This document shows, in pieces, positions 38,452-48,471 of a DNA stretch of 64,000 nt (its first letter is position 1; each line of letters opens with the position of its first letter). Made by a program: the position numbers and the translations under genes. This DNA is from an uncultured Roseateles sp. Lineage in GTDB: Bacteria > Pseudomonadota > Gammaproteobacteria > Burkholderiales > Burkholderiaceae_C. The notes beneath the pieces were generated by a model that was given only the letters and a program-made list of their open reading frames with translations, made no database searches and was not told the DNA's origin. The stretch is from positions 62,001 to 126,000 of the forward strand of contig NZ_CAMFJS010000004.1 of NCBI RefSeq assembly GCF_945956965.1. The letters are read 5' to 3'.

Positions 38452-40311
38452 ATGGGCGTCAAAAGCGTGTTCTCGGGTCTGTGGTGGGCCGTGTGTCAGT
38501 TCTGGCGAGCGCTGGACGCTACGCGGCGGGCCATCCTCAACCTCTTCTTGCTGCTGATCTTGGTGGCGCTGGTGGTGGGGCTGCTCAACCGTGGTCCTAA
38601 GCCTTTGCAAGACAAGACGGCCCTGGTGCTGAATCTGCAAGGCCCTTTGGTGGAGCAGTACTCCGGCTCGCCGCGCGACACGGCGATGGCGCAGCTGCGC
38701 GGCGCGAAGCAAAAGCAGACGCGCTTGCGCGATGTGCTGGCCACGCTGGAGGCGGGCGCCAAAGATCCCAAGATCAGCCATGTGTTGCTGGACCTGGATG
38801 AGTTCGGTGGCGCCGGCATGGCCGGGCTGAACGAGGTGGCAGCCGCGCTCGACCGCTTCAAGGCCAGCGGCAAGCCGGTGCTGGCCTATGGCGACAGCTA
38901 CGACCAGCGCGGCTACTTCCTGGCCGCACGCGCCAACGAGGTTTATCTGAACCCCATGGGCATGGTGATGATTGAGGGCTTCGGCCGCTATCGCACCTAT
39001 TACAAGGATGCGCTGGACCGCCTGGGCGTCAGCGCCAATGTCTTGCGCGTGGGCGCCTTCAAGAACGCCGCCGAGCCCTACTTCGCCAACGCGCCATCCA
39101 AGGCCGCGCTGGAGGCAGAAAGCTATCTGTACGGCGATCTGTGGGCGCGCTACACCGGCGCGGTGGAAACTGCCCGCAAGCTGCCCAAGGGCGCGATTGC
39201 CGCAGGCATCGAGGCCTTGCCGGACACGCTGGCGCAACTCAAGGGTGACACCGCCAAGCTGGCCCTGCAAGCCAAGCTGGTGGACGGCATCAAGACCCGC
39301 GACGAGATGCGTGAACTCTTGATTGCGCGCGGCGCCAAGGACGAGAAGGGCAAGGGCTTCCGCCGCGTTTCGATGGACGAATACCAGGCGTATTTGAAGC
39401 CCGCAGCGCAACACGGCCCGGCCGTGGGCGTGGTGGTAGCCGAAGGCGAAATCGTCGATGGCGACGCCGCTGCCGGCCGCATCGGCGGTGACAGCACGGC
39501 CCGCCAGATCCGCCAAGCGCGTGAGGACGATCAAATCAAGGCCGTGGTGCTGCGCGTCAACTCGCCCGGCGGCAGCGCGTTTGCGTCCGAGATCATCCGC
39601 CGTGAGCTGGAGCTGACGCAAAAAGCCGGCAAGCCGGTGGTGATCTCGATGGGCGATGTAGCGGCCTCGGGCGGCTACTGGATCTCGATGTCGTCCAAGG
39701 AGGTGATTGCCGACCCGGCCACCGTGACCGGCTCGATCGGCGTCTTCGGCATGCTGCCCACCGCCGACAAGCTGCTGGAAAAGCTCAGCATCCACACCGG
39801 CGGCTACACCAGCACCTGGCTGGCCGGCGGCTTTGACCCGCGCCGCCCGCTGGACCCGCGCATGCAGGCCAGCGTGCAGCAAGGCATCAACCACATCTAC
39901 GACGAGTTCACAGCTAAGGCTGCGGCCGCCCGCAACAAGCCGGTGGCCGACATCGACGCCGTGGCCCAAGGCCGTGTCTGGACCGGCGCGCAAGCCAAAG
40001 AGCGCGGCTTGATCGACCGCCTGGGCAGCTATGACGATGCCATCAAGTCGGCCGCCAAGCTGGCCAATCTGGAAGGCTCGCCGCGCGTCAGCTATGTGGA
40101 GCGTGAGATGGGCCGCCTGGAGCGCATCTTGAGCAGCCTGGATGAAGTGGTGGCCCCGGCCATCGCCGCCAGCGTGCGCGCTCAACTGGGCCCGCCTGTG
40201 CCGCCCAAGGCCCTGCTGCAAGCGCAGGGCGAGTTGGCCTTCTTGGCCGAACTGAGCGAGGGCAAAAAGCCGTTCTCGGCGGTGGTGCATTGCCTGTGCA
40301 TGGCGCCGTGA
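38452..40311 (+). CDS. sppA: Signal peptide peptidase SppA, 67K type
   Basis: A 619-residue membrane protease that degrades leftover signal peptides. It has one N-terminal membrane helix (about residues 26-46) and two tandem Clp-like domains. The general-base Lys lies in VGAFKNAAEPYF of the first domain, and the nucleophile Ser in NSPGGSAFASEI of the second. VAASGGYWISM and TGSIGVFGM surround the active site. Length and layout match E. coli SppA. The start ATG 38452 begins directly before the membrane helix, whereas an in-frame upstream region (from 38269) reads as non-coding. Confidence 0.94.
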   Translation: MGVKSVFSGLWWAVCQFWRALDATRRAILNLFLLLILVALVVGLLNRGPKPLQDKTALVLNLQGPLVEQYSGSPRDTAMAQLRGAKQKQTRLRDVLATLEAGAKDPKISHVLLDLDEFGGAGMAGLNEVAAALDRFKASGKPVLAYGDSYDQRGYFLAARANEVYLNPMGMVMIEGFGRYRTYYKDALDRLGVSANVLRVGAFKNAAEPYFANAPSKAALEAESYLYGDLWARYTGAVETARKLPKGAIAAGIEALPDTLAQLKGDTAKLALQAKLVDGIKTRDEMRELLIARGAKDEKGKGFRRVSMDEYQAYLKPAAQHGPAVGVVVAEGEIVDGDAAAGRIGGDSTARQIRQAREDDQIKAVVLRVNSPGGSAFASEIIRRELELTQKAGKPVVISMGDVAASGGYWISMSSKEVIADPATVTGSIGVFGMLPTADKLLEKLSIHTGGYTSTWLAGGFDPRRPLDPRMQASVQQGINHIYDEFTAKAAAARNKPVADIDAVAQGRVWTGAQAKERGLIDRLGSYDDAIKSAAKLANLEGSPRVSYVEREMGRLERILSSLDEVVAPAIAASVRAQLGPPVPPKALLQAQGELAFLAELSEGKKPFSAVVHCLCMAP

Positions 40312-40367
40312 TGCCTGCCGCATAATCGCGGCGAGGTGTCGCCTTGTCGGCGCTGTCGGAGGCGCAG

Positions 40368-41264
40368 ATGTGGGGGCGGTTCGCAAGCACGGGTTTCCAA
40401 TATGGCAAGTGGCGCAGCAGCATGGCTGGGCTGCTCGCCGCCCTGGCGCTGGCCAGCGGCCCCTGTCAGGCGGCCGATGCTGAGCTGGACCGCGCTCCGT
40501 TGAAAGCCGATCGGCCGGCCTCGGTCGCGGCACCTGAAGCTTCTTCCTCGGCCTTGGCGGTGTCCCGGCCGGCCGAGTCCGTCAGCTGGCCTGCGGGCTT
40601 TCAGTTCGTCAGTTCCGAATTCCCGCCCTTGATTTACGCCAAGGGCGCGGGTGCGCCGGGCGCGCTGGGCGAGTTGCTGGCCGAGCTGGGCCATGAACTC
40701 AGGCACGACCTGAGCCCAAGCTTTTACCCCTTTGCCCGCGCCGCTGCGCTGGTGCAGCGCGGCCCCGCGGTGTTGATGGCGCCCTTGGTGCGTTCCCCGG
40801 CGCGTGAGTCCACGGTGAAGTGGCTGGCGGTGCTGTATCGGCAGCGCTACTGCCTGTACGGCAGCAAAGAGGCCGAGCCCCGCTTGCTGCACGACAACCA
40901 GGCTTTGCGCCAAATGCGCGTGGCGGTCTTGCGTGGGGCGCTCAGCCGCGAACGGCTGCGTAGCCTGGGTTTCCGCAACATCGTCGAAGAGGCCGACTAT
41001 CCCCGCATCCTGCGCCGCTTGGACGAGGGCACGGTCGATCTGGTCTATGCCGCCGAACCGGCTTTCATGGGCGCCTTGCAAGCGGGCGGGCGCGATGCGC
41101 GGGCGTATGTGGAAGGGCCATCGTTTGACACCGCCGATGTGTGGCTGGTCGGATCCCCCGACTTCAGCGAGGCGCAGGCCGAGCAGGTGCGCGCCGCGCT
41201 GAATCGGCTCAAGGCCGATGGCCGCTATGCCAAATTCTTGCAAAAGGCGCGCCTCAAAGCTTGA
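40368..41264 (+). CDS. Periplasmic substrate-binding protein (SBP_bac_3-like), orphan
   Basis: A 298-residue exported protein. After a signal peptide (membrane part MAGLLAALALASGPCQA) and a Pro/Ala/Ser-rich linker, residues about 85-298 form a two-lobed binding fold: PPLIYAKGAGAPGALGELLAE, FYPFARAAALVQRG, VAVLRGALSRERL and DLVYAAEPAFMGAL. It resembles the amino-acid-binding family 3 proteins, but no ABC permease or kinase gene is adjacent. ATG 40368 is preferred over an internal ATG because GGAGG lies 5 nt before it. The product may feed another transporter or sense a ligand. Confidence 0.75.
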   Translation: MWGRFASTGFQYGKWRSSMAGLLAALALASGPCQAADAELDRAPLKADRPASVAAPEASSSALAVSRPAESVSWPAGFQFVSSEFPPLIYAKGAGAPGALGELLAELGHELRHDLSPSFYPFARAAALVQRGPAVLMAPLVRSPARESTVKWLAVLYRQRYCLYGSKEAEPRLLHDNQALRQMRVAVLRGALSRERLRSLGFRNIVEEADYPRILRRLDEGTVDLVYAAEPAFMGALQAGGRDARAYVEGPSFDTADVWLVGSPDFSEAQAEQVRAALNRLKADGRYAKFLQKARLKA

Positions 41265-41345
41265 GGCCCTGCACGGCCCGCATGGGCATGGTGTGGCACT
41301 GGCCTGCGCGGGGCTAGTGCCGTGTGGCGCCAAACGGCTGCTCGT

Positions 41346-41351
41346 TATAAT
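41346..41351 (+). promoter_or_regulatory. Sigma70 -10 element of the metX leader
   Basis: TATAAT is a perfect -10 hexamer. It sits 10 nt before the SAM-II aptamer, so transcription starting 6-7 nt downstream would begin just at the aptamer. The -35 region (near 41323) is weak. Confidence 0.6.
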
Positions 41352-41361
41352 TGCGGCCACA

Positions 41362-41412
41362 GCGCTGATTTGTTCCGAATTGCGGGCGCTTAACAAATGC
41401 AGCTAAAGAGGG
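41362..41412 (+). ncRNA. SAM-II riboswitch aptamer of metX
   Basis: The 51-nt segment matches the SAM-II (metA RNA) consensus. GCTGATTTGTT (41364-41374) pairs with AACAAATGCAGC (41392-41403) with one bulge, and the pseudoknot sequence GCGCTT and the conserved tail GCTAAAGAGGG follow in order. SAM-II binds S-adenosylmethionine and reduces methionine-pathway expression when SAM is high. A terminator hairpin begins 10 nt downstream, so control is probably by transcription attenuation before metX. Confidence 0.9.
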
Positions 41413-41421
41413 ACTCCGATC

Positions 41422-41454
41422 AACCGGCGTCCGCTTTTGCGGAGCCGGTTTTTT
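41422..41454 (+). terminator. Riboswitch-controlled terminator before metX
   Basis: AACCGGC-G-TCCGC pairs with GCGGA-GCCGGTT around a TTTT loop with one bulged G, and a T tract follows. It stands between the SAM-II aptamer and the metX RBS. CTCCG at 41414-41418 could pair with CGGAG in its descending arm as an alternative fold; this switch is inferred. Confidence 0.8.
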
Positions 41455-41475
41455 GCTTTCTGGAGGATTCTTCCT

Positions 41476-42623
<1,148 letters not shown>

Positions 42624-42627
<4 letters not shown>

Positions 42628-43211
42628 GCAGCAGTGAGAGCGTTTTGAAGCAGATCGCTGCGCTGGTGCCCGCCGGATCGCGGGTCTTGGACCTGGGCTG
42701 CGGCACCGGCGCCTTGCTGGACATGCTGCAAAAAGAAAAGGGCTGCACCGGCTACGGGGTGGAGCTGGATGACGCCAATTTGCTCGCTTGCGCGCAGCGC
42801 GGCGTCAATGTGATTCAGCTCAATCTGGAAGACGGCCTGTCCATCTTCGAGGATCAGAGCTTTGATGTGGTCTTGCAGCTGGAGACCCTGCAGCATCTGC
42901 GCAATACCGAACTGATGCTGCGCGAGACCGCGCGCGTCGGCCGCATCGGCATCGTCAGCTTCCCGAATTTTGCGCATTGGCCCAACCGCTTGCAGGTGAT
43001 GCTGGGCCGCATGCCGGTGACGCGCGTGCTGCCTTACGAGTGGTACGACACGCCCAATATCCGCGTCGGCACCTATGCCGATTTCGAGGTGCTGGCGCGC
43101 AAGAACCGCTTGCGCGTGCTGGACAGCTTTGGCATTCAGGACGGGCAGGCTGTGCGGACTTTCCCGAACCTGCTTGCCAGCATGGCCGTCTTCAAGTTTG
43201 ACCGGGGTTGA
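42624..43211 (+). CDS. metW: Methionine biosynthesis protein MetW
   Basis: A 195-residue SAM-methyltransferase-fold protein with the SAM-binding motif [15 protein letters not shown] and the MetW signature segments [11 protein letters not shown] and [22 protein letters not shown]. In proteobacteria with MetX, MetW is needed for full homoserine acyltransferase activity and does not act as a normal methyltransferase as far as is known. The ATGA overlap with metX shows translational coupling, as expected for this pair. Confidence 0.95.
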
Positions 43212-43256
43212 TCGACACTCGGGGCCTGTCTCAAACCCTGTTTGAAGGAAGTCTTG

Positions 43257-43625
43257 ATGATCGGTTACACCACCCTGGGCACCAATGACCTGCCCCGCGC
43301 CAGCGCCTTTTACGACGAGCTATTCGGCGTCTTGGGCATCAAACGCATCATGGAGTTCGGCCGTGGCTATGCCTGGGGCACGGGCATGGATAAGCCGGCC
43401 TTCGGCCTGATGACGCCCTACAACAATGAACCCGCCACCGTGGGCAATGGCGTGATGATTGCCTTGGCGGTGGACAGCCGCGCCAAGGTAGACGCCGTGC
43501 ATGCCAAGGCCCTGGCCCTGGGCGGCAAGGACGAAGGCGCGGTGGGGCCGCGCGGCGAAGGTTTTTACGCCGGCTACTTCCGCGACCTGGATGGCAACAA
43601 GCTCAATGTGTTTTGCATGGGCTGA
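43257..43625 (+). CDS. VOC (glyoxalase/bleomycin-resistance) family protein
   Basis: A 122-residue vicinal-oxygen-chelate fold protein. It has the two beta-alpha-beta-beta-beta modules, with LGTNDLPRASAFYDELFGVLG at the start and EGFYAGYFRDLDGNKLNVFCMG at the end, the latter holding the usual metal-site positions. ATG 43257 has GAAGGA about 8 nt upstream. It lies 45 nt after metW in the same direction and is probably read from the same transcript, though no role in methionine synthesis is known. Confidence 0.84.
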   Translation: MIGYTTLGTNDLPRASAFYDELFGVLGIKRIMEFGRGYAWGTGMDKPAFGLMTPYNNEPATVGNGVMIALAVDSRAKVDAVHAKALALGGKDEGAVGPRGEGFYAGYFRDLDGNKLNVFCMG

Positions 43626-43801
43626 GCCGAGTCGAGTGCTCGGCCAGGCGCGCCAACCGTACGCCTACATGCCGCTCGATTCACTCGAGCAGGTGAGGTC
43701 CCCAAGCCCAAGCATCAGCCAATCCTGCTAATCTGAGCCCGACAGCGAGCGCAGGGAAGCCAAGGGCCACGCAGAGGGCCGTTGCCAGGACAACTTTGGG
43801 G

Positions 43802-44689
43802 ATGAAGTGCAGGGCTTGGGTCCGGTGCATGCGGCAGTCCTGCCTGGGATGGGTGCTGCTATTGGCCGCTGGTATCGCTGCGTCTGCGGATTGCGCCAAG
43901 CCGATTCGCGTGCCGGTGGCGCCCACCGGCTTCAATGTGCTGGTCTTGAACGAAGGCGCCAAGGTCGAAGGGGTCTACCCGGAGCTGCTGCGCCAGCTGA
44001 GCGCCGGCCTGCGCTGCGAGTTCCAATTTCCGGTCGTGCCGCGCGCACGCGTGTCTCTGATGTTTTTCGAGACGCAGGAGGCCGATGTCTTTGTGCCTGC
44101 CTCGCGCACGGCGGAACGGGAGGCGCGCGCGGACTTCGTGCCCATGCTCAAGCTGACGCCGACCCTGATCACGCTGAGTTCCTCGCGGGAGTTGGCCTCG
44201 GTCAGGGATGTGGGCGCCTTGCTGGCCAGAAAGACTTGGCGCGGCGCCATGGTGCGCAGCTACAGCTGGGGTGATGAGTACGAAGGCCTGCTCAAGGCCT
44301 TGCAGGCCGACAAGCGCGTCGACTTCGTCAACGACTTGCGCACCGTCGGCCAGATGCTGCGCAGCGGCCGGGTGGACTTCACGATTTTGCCGCCCAGTCT
44401 TTTGTACTCTGCGCTGACCTTGGCGCCCGATGGCAGCCTGCCAGAAGCCGCCGCGCAGGTTTCCCCCGACGGCCGAGGCGGCTTTGGCCGGGAGTTCCAT
44501 TTCACGCCCTTGCAGGGCTTGCCACGTTCAGAGGTCGGCGCCTATTTGTCGCGCCAAACCCTGAGTCCGGCAGAGCGCCAACGCCTGCGCGAGGCCATGC
44601 AGCGCGCCGCGCAAGACGGCAGCTTGCTGCGCCAGCTGCAACGCTATTACCCGGCCGAGGTCTTGCGGCAAGACGTGCAGATCAACTGA
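43802..44689 (+). CDS. Periplasmic substrate-binding-like protein, orphan
   Basis: A 295-residue exported protein. The signal peptide runs through a hydrophobic core (GWVLLLAAGIAASA) to about residue 29. The mature part has two lobes typical of family 3 solute-binding proteins: LNEGAKVEGVYPELLRQLS, ADVFVPASRTAEREARADFVP and SYSWGDEYEGLLKALQADKR. It lacks transporter partners nearby. It is only weakly similar in pattern to the binding-protein gene at 40368, and the two flank the metX-metW-VOC genes. TTG 43796 is an alternative start. Confidence 0.7.
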   Translation: MKCRAWVRCMRQSCLGWVLLLAAGIAASADCAKPIRVPVAPTGFNVLVLNEGAKVEGVYPELLRQLSAGLRCEFQFPVVPRARVSLMFFETQEADVFVPASRTAEREARADFVPMLKLTPTLITLSSSRELASVRDVGALLARKTWRGAMVRSYSWGDEYEGLLKALQADKRVDFVNDLRTVGQMLRSGRVDFTILPPSLLYSALTLAPDGSLPEAAAQVSPDGRGGFGREFHFTPLQGLPRSEVGAYLSRQTLSPAERQRLREAMQRAAQDGSLLRQLQRYYPAEVLRQDVQIN

Positions 44690-44706
44690 GCGCTGGCCCC
44701 ACAGCG

Positions 44707-45675
44707 TTAGGCTTGTTCAAAACGACCCAGGCGCACCATGGTGTTGCCGCGCTTGCCATGCTTGGTGCTGGGCATGACCAGCACGGTGTTGTCGTGCTGG
44801 GTGCGAAACACGGTGTCGCCGTCTTGCGCGAAGGCCGTGCCGGCGGCCGCAATCACATCCAAGCCGCGCACCGGGAAGAGGAAGTGGAAGTCGGGGCTCA
44901 GCGCCGTCACCGCCTCGTTGACGCGAATCAGCTGCTGGCGCTCGGGCAAGGCCAGGCGCAGGCGCTGTTCGGCCCAGGCTGGAGGCACCATGCCGGTCAG
45001 GCGCAAAAAGCGCAGCAGGCCGTCGATGGCCACATCAACGGAGGAGGCTTCCCAGTGCTGGCCGCATTCGATCAGCAAGGCGTTCTTGGGGCTGGTGGGG
45101 TCGCCAAAGCCGCCGCGATCCCGCATGCGCAGGCCGGAGGGGTGGCCGGTGTCGATCAGCAAATCACCAGGCATGCCCAACTGACGGGCGAAGGCCGCGC
45201 CCTTGTCCAGCAGGCCGCACACCATCAGCGGACGGCAGTCGTCTTGCATCGAATGGATGTCGAACAGCAGGTCGGCGCTGTCGACAAAAGGCTGCAGCTG
45301 GCGCGCGCGGCGCAGCTCCAGCGAGTTGCCCGGGCCGAACAAAATTTCATCGGCCCAGACCCGATTCAGGTCTTCGTCGACACAGCGCGATGCATTGGGG
45401 TCTTGCTCGTCAAAACGCTCAAAGGCCGCCACATTGGCGAAGCTGAGAATCAGCTTGCCCATCAGGGGCTGGACGCTGCGCCCCATGCCTTGCTTGAACA
45501 ACCAGTCCAGCGCAATCGCGCCGCAGAGCTCGTTGCCGTGGGTGAGGGCTTGCACCATCACCGTGGGGCCAGGCAGACCGGAGTCCAGCACATGCACATA
45601 GTCCGTGCCACTGGCGCTGTGGCGGTAGGGCTGGATATCGGGCGGGCGAAGCGTGAGGGCGGGGGTGGCGTTCAT
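44707..45675 (-). CDS. Succinylglutamate desuccinylase/aspartoacylase-like hydrolase
   Basis: A 322-residue zinc hydrolase of the AstE/AspA family in the M14-like fold. The zinc pair is in ALTHGNELCGAIA (HxxE), the third ligand in FDIHSMQDD, and the catalytic Glu probably in ALLIECGQHWE. It would release an amino acid from an N-acyl amino acid or similar amide, but no ast operon is nearby and its length and C-terminal domain differ from AstE. ATG 45675 is chosen; the upstream in-frame ATG would add 16 unlikely residues. It is convergent with the binding-protein gene. Confidence 0.82.
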   Translation of the reverse strand: MNATPALTLRPPDIQPYRHSASGTDYVHVLDSGLPGPTVMVQALTHGNELCGAIALDWLFKQGMGRSVQPLMGKLILSFANVAAFERFDEQDPNASRCVDEDLNRVWADEILFGPGNSLELRRARQLQPFVDSADLLFDIHSMQDDCRPLMVCGLLDKGAAFARQLGMPGDLLIDTGHPSGLRMRDRGGFGDPTSPKNALLIECGQHWEASSVDVAIDGLLRFLRLTGMVPPAWAEQRLRLALPERQQLIRVNEAVTALSPDFHFLFPVRGLDVIAAAGTAFAQDGDTVFRTQHDNTVLVMPSTKHGKRGNTMVRLGRFEQA

Positions 45676-45839
45676 GGCTTGATTGTGAACCGGGTGCAGA
45701 GCCAAGGCCTTGCCGCAGCGCAAGACTTTGATCCGCCGCGCTGCCCCTGCAATTGCGGGTGGCGCCGCCGCCCGACTGGTTTTAAGCTACGCCGGTGTCA
45801 TCTTCTCGTCACGCGCAACTTCTTCATCAAGGTCCAAAC

Positions 45840-46175
45840 ATGACAAACAAACTGCTCATCGCATTGCTGCTTTCCGCTGGCTTGACATCGCTGGCCCAGG
45901 CCGCCACCTCGGCCGCTGCTGAAGAGCTGGCCTTGCGTTCGGAATGCGCCGCCGCCAGCAACAGCAAGCTGGGTGCCGCGCCGGCACAAGCCAATGAATA
46001 CCACTTCGTCTACTACAAGGGCGATTTCAAGGGCGAGCGCCAAGCAGGCAAGAAGCTGGCTTGCAGCGAGCCGCAGTACGCCGCTTATCTGGACAAGGCT
46101 GACCCGGTGCGCGTGATGTCGGCTTACCCGACCGCTGCTGGCCGCCCGAGCGCCAAGCCGTCCGAAGGCAAGTAA
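45840..46175 (+). CDS. Small exported hypothetical protein
   Basis: A 111-residue protein with a clear signal peptide (MTNKLLIALLLSAGLTSLAQA, cleavage near AQA-AT). The mature part of about 90 residues has two Cys (RSECAAAS and KLACSEPQY), which could form a disulfide. The middle is a KGDFKGERQAG segment. No family is recognised. A strong terminator follows at 46228. Confidence 0.68.
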   Translation: MTNKLLIALLLSAGLTSLAQAATSAAAEELALRSECAAASNSKLGAAPAQANEYHFVYYKGDFKGERQAGKKLACSEPQYAAYLDKADPVRVMSAYPTAAGRPSAKPSEGK

Positions 46176-46227
46176 AAAGCGCGGTCGCAGAGGGTGCTGG
46201 TGAATTAGCCGGCACTCCTTGGCGAGA

Positions 46228-46284
46228 CCGAAGGCCGCACCCGATGTCACCCATGAGGTCGCCGGGCGCGGCCTTTGGTTTTTT
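46228..46284 (+). terminator. Rho-independent terminator
   Basis: CCGAAGGCCGC pairs with GCGGCCTTTGG (one G-U pair) around a 29-nt loop, followed by TTTTTT. It ends the small secreted-protein transcript before the carboxymuconolactone decarboxylase-like gene. Confidence 0.8.
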
Positions 46285-46323
46285 CGCGCCCACTATGCTT
46301 GATGCTTTTTGGGGGAGCACAGC

Positions 46324-46755
46324 ATGAGTGACGCGCAATTCGAGCAAGGGCTTGCCATGCGCAAGCAGGTGATGGGGGAGGACTTTGTGGCGGCCGCCTT
46401 TGCGGCGCAGACCGACTTCACCGCCCCGCTGCAGCAGCACATCACCCGCAATGCCTGGGGCGAAACCTGGTTGCGGCCGGGCCTGGACTTGAAGACCCGC
46501 AGCCTGGTCACCGTTGCCATGCTGACGGCACTGGGCCGCCAGCATGAGCTCAAAGGCCATGTGCGCGGCGCCCTCAACAACGGCGCCACGGTGCAGGAGA
46601 TTCAGGAGGTGCTGTTGCACGCCACCATTTACTGCGGTGTGCCCATGGCCGTAGAAGCCTTCCGCAGCGCGGCAGAGGTGGTGCAGGCCGTGGCCTCAAC
46701 ACCGGTGCCCACGCCAGCGCCTTCTTCTGCACCCACTCAGCCGTCAGCTGTCTGA
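46324..46755 (+). CDS. Carboxymuconolactone decarboxylase family protein
   Basis: A 143-residue all-helical protein of the CMD/AhpD superfamily. WLRPGLDLKTRSLVTVAMLTALGRQHELKGHVRGALNNG and VLLHATIYCGVPMAVEAF match the PcaC-type decarboxylase of the protocatechuate pathway, and only one Cys is present, unlike the CXXC of AhpD peroxidase reductases. No other pca genes are close, so the aromatic-pathway role is uncertain. It has a Pro/Ser/Ala-rich tail of about 20 residues. ATG 46324 begins MSDAQFEQG. Confidence 0.83.
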   Translation: MSDAQFEQGLAMRKQVMGEDFVAAAFAAQTDFTAPLQQHITRNAWGETWLRPGLDLKTRSLVTVAMLTALGRQHELKGHVRGALNNGATVQEIQEVLLHATIYCGVPMAVEAFRSAAEVVQAVASTPVPTPAPSSAPTQPSAV

Positions 46756-46796
46756 ACGCGGCCCGCGTTCCAAGTCGCCCCCGTCTGCGCGAAGGC

Positions 46797-47432
46797 CTAT
46801 AGCGCCATGGATGGCCGCTCGGCCATCGCCGCGCGCCAGCGCAGCAAATGCGGATGCGCTTCGCCGGGCTTGAGCTTGACGATGCGCGCAAAGTCCACCG
46901 CCACCACGGCCGTGATGTCGGCAACGCTGAAGCGCTCGCTGGCGATGAAGTCCCGGCCGGCCAAGCGCGCGTTGAGCGTGTCGAAAAACTGCTGCACGCG
47001 CAGCAAGCCGCGCTGTGCCAATTCCGGGATCTGCGCATAGCCCACCGGCCCTGGCAGGGCACGCCCGGCCATGGCGGGCGCGCTATTGCGCAAGGCCTCG
47101 GCAATGGCCATCAGGCCCTCGAACTCGATGCGCCACTGCCAACTGGCGATCTCGGCCTTCTCTTGAGGGCTGCGGCCCAGCAAGGGCGGCTCGGGGTAGG
47201 CGGCTTCGAGGTAGGCCGTGATGGCTGCGTTATCGCTCAGCAGCAGGCCACCCTCGACAAGCAGCGCCGGCACGGTGCATTGCGGATTGATGCGGCGATA
47301 GGCCTCGCCGAGTTGCTCGCCCTGGCGCAAGTCCACTTGCACGGTGGCATGCGCAATGCCTTTCTCGGCCAGCAAAATGCGGGCGCGGCGCGGGCTGGGT
47401 GCGGTGGCGCAGTCGTAGAGGGTGATGCTCAT
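46797..47432 (-). CDS. Glutathione S-transferase
   Basis: A 211-residue GST. The thioredoxin-like half has MSITLYDCATAPSPRRARILLAEKGI with Ser/Cys near the catalytic position, and NPQCTVPALLV with the cis-Pro; the C-terminal half has FSVADITAVVAVDFAR. It would use glutathione for detoxification. A second GST-family gene (yghU-like) lies 46 bp upstream on the same strand, suggesting co-transcription. Confidence 0.88.
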   Translation of the reverse strand: MSITLYDCATAPSPRRARILLAEKGIAHATVQVDLRQGEQLGEAYRRINPQCTVPALLVEGGLLLSDNAAITAYLEAAYPEPPLLGRSPQEKAEIASWQWRIEFEGLMAIAEALRNSAPAMAGRALPGPVGYAQIPELAQRGLLRVQQFFDTLNARLAGRDFIASERFSVADITAVVAVDFARIVKLKPGEAHPHLLRWRAAMAERPSMAL

Positions 47433-47478
47433 CGGTGTGGCCTTGCTGCTTCAGTGGCGTGGGTGGGCGCTGCTGGGC

Positions 47479-48381
47479 TCAGCCCGGCGTCGCCAGCTTG
47501 TCCTGAGTCTTGGTGTCGAAGTCCGAGGCCTCATGGCGTTCGTGCAGCTGGCTGGACGGTTCACCCCAGAAGCGGTTGACCTTGCGGCCGCGCTGCACGG
47601 CGGGCCGCGCAGCAATTTCGTCCGCCCAGCGAATCACATGCCGATAGTGCTGCACTTGCAGGAATTCACCGGCCTCGTAGAGCTGGCCTTTGACCAAGGC
47701 GCCGTACCAGGGCCAAACGGCCATGTCGGCGATGGTGTATTGCGCGCCGGCCAGATAGGCGTTCTGCGCCAGGTGGCGGTCCAGCACATCGAGCTGGCGC
47801 TTGACTTCCATGGCGTAGCGGTTGATCGGGTACTCGAATTTCTCTGGCGCGTAGGCGAAGAAGTGGCCAAAGCCGCCGCCCAGAAAGGGCGCGCTGCCCA
47901 TTTGCCAGAACAACCATGAGAGGCATTCGGCCCGCGCCGCGCCCTCGGCGGGAAGAAATGCGCCGCCGAATTTTTCGGCCAGGTATTGCAGGATCGCACC
48001 CGACTCAAACACCCGCACCGGCTGTGGCCCGCTGCGGTCCACCAGCGCTGGAATCTTGGAGTTAGGGTTGATAGCCACGAAGCCGCTGCCGAACTGCTCG
48101 CCGGCGCTGATATTGATCGGCCAAGCGTCGTACTCGGCGCCGCTATGGCCCAGCTCCAGCAGCTCCTCCAGCATCACCGTCACTTTGACGCCGTTGGGCG
48201 TGGCCAGCGAATGCAGCTGCAAAGGGTGGCGGCCGACGGGCAGCGCCTTGTCATGCGTGGCGCCGGCAATGGGGCGGTTGATGCTGGCGAACTTGCCGCC
48301 ATTGTCTTTGTCCCAGGTCCAGACCTTAGGCGGGGTGTAGGCGGCGGCTTGTTGGGCTTGCTGCTTCTGCTCGTCGTTCAT
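47479..48381 (-). CDS. yghU: Glutathione-dependent disulfide-bond oxidoreductase YghU
   Basis: A 300-residue protein very similar throughout to E. coli YghU: KVWTWDKDNGGKFASINRP start, THDKALPVGRHPLQLHSLATPNG, NPNSKIPALVD, APFLGGGFGHFFAYAP, and QLHERHEASDFDTKTQDK at the end. YghU is a nu-class GST-like enzyme that binds two glutathiones and reduces disulfides and organic peroxides. It is co-oriented with the GST gene downstream and followed upstream by the MORN gene. Confidence 0.94.
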   Translation of the reverse strand: MNDEQKQQAQQAAAYTPPKVWTWDKDNGGKFASINRPIAGATHDKALPVGRHPLQLHSLATPNGVKVTVMLEELLELGHSGAEYDAWPINISAGEQFGSGFVAINPNSKIPALVDRSGPQPVRVFESGAILQYLAEKFGGAFLPAEGAARAECLSWLFWQMGSAPFLGGGFGHFFAYAPEKFEYPINRYAMEVKRQLDVLDRHLAQNAYLAGAQYTIADMAVWPWYGALVKGQLYEAGEFLQVQHYRHVIRWADEIAARPAVQRGRKVNRFWGEPSSQLHERHEASDFDTKTQDKLATPG

Positions 48382-48471
48382 TCATTTGCTCCGAATCGGT
48401 GTGAGTCCATCGCTGGCACGGTAGCAGCTTGGGTAAAGGCCCGGGGCTGGCGGGGCTTCAGGTCTGGCGAG

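Noticed and set aside
38437-40533. 698-codon minus-strand frame opposite sppA
   Set aside because: The plus strand encodes SppA with both catalytic residues. The antisense product is His/Gln/Arg-rich low complexity.
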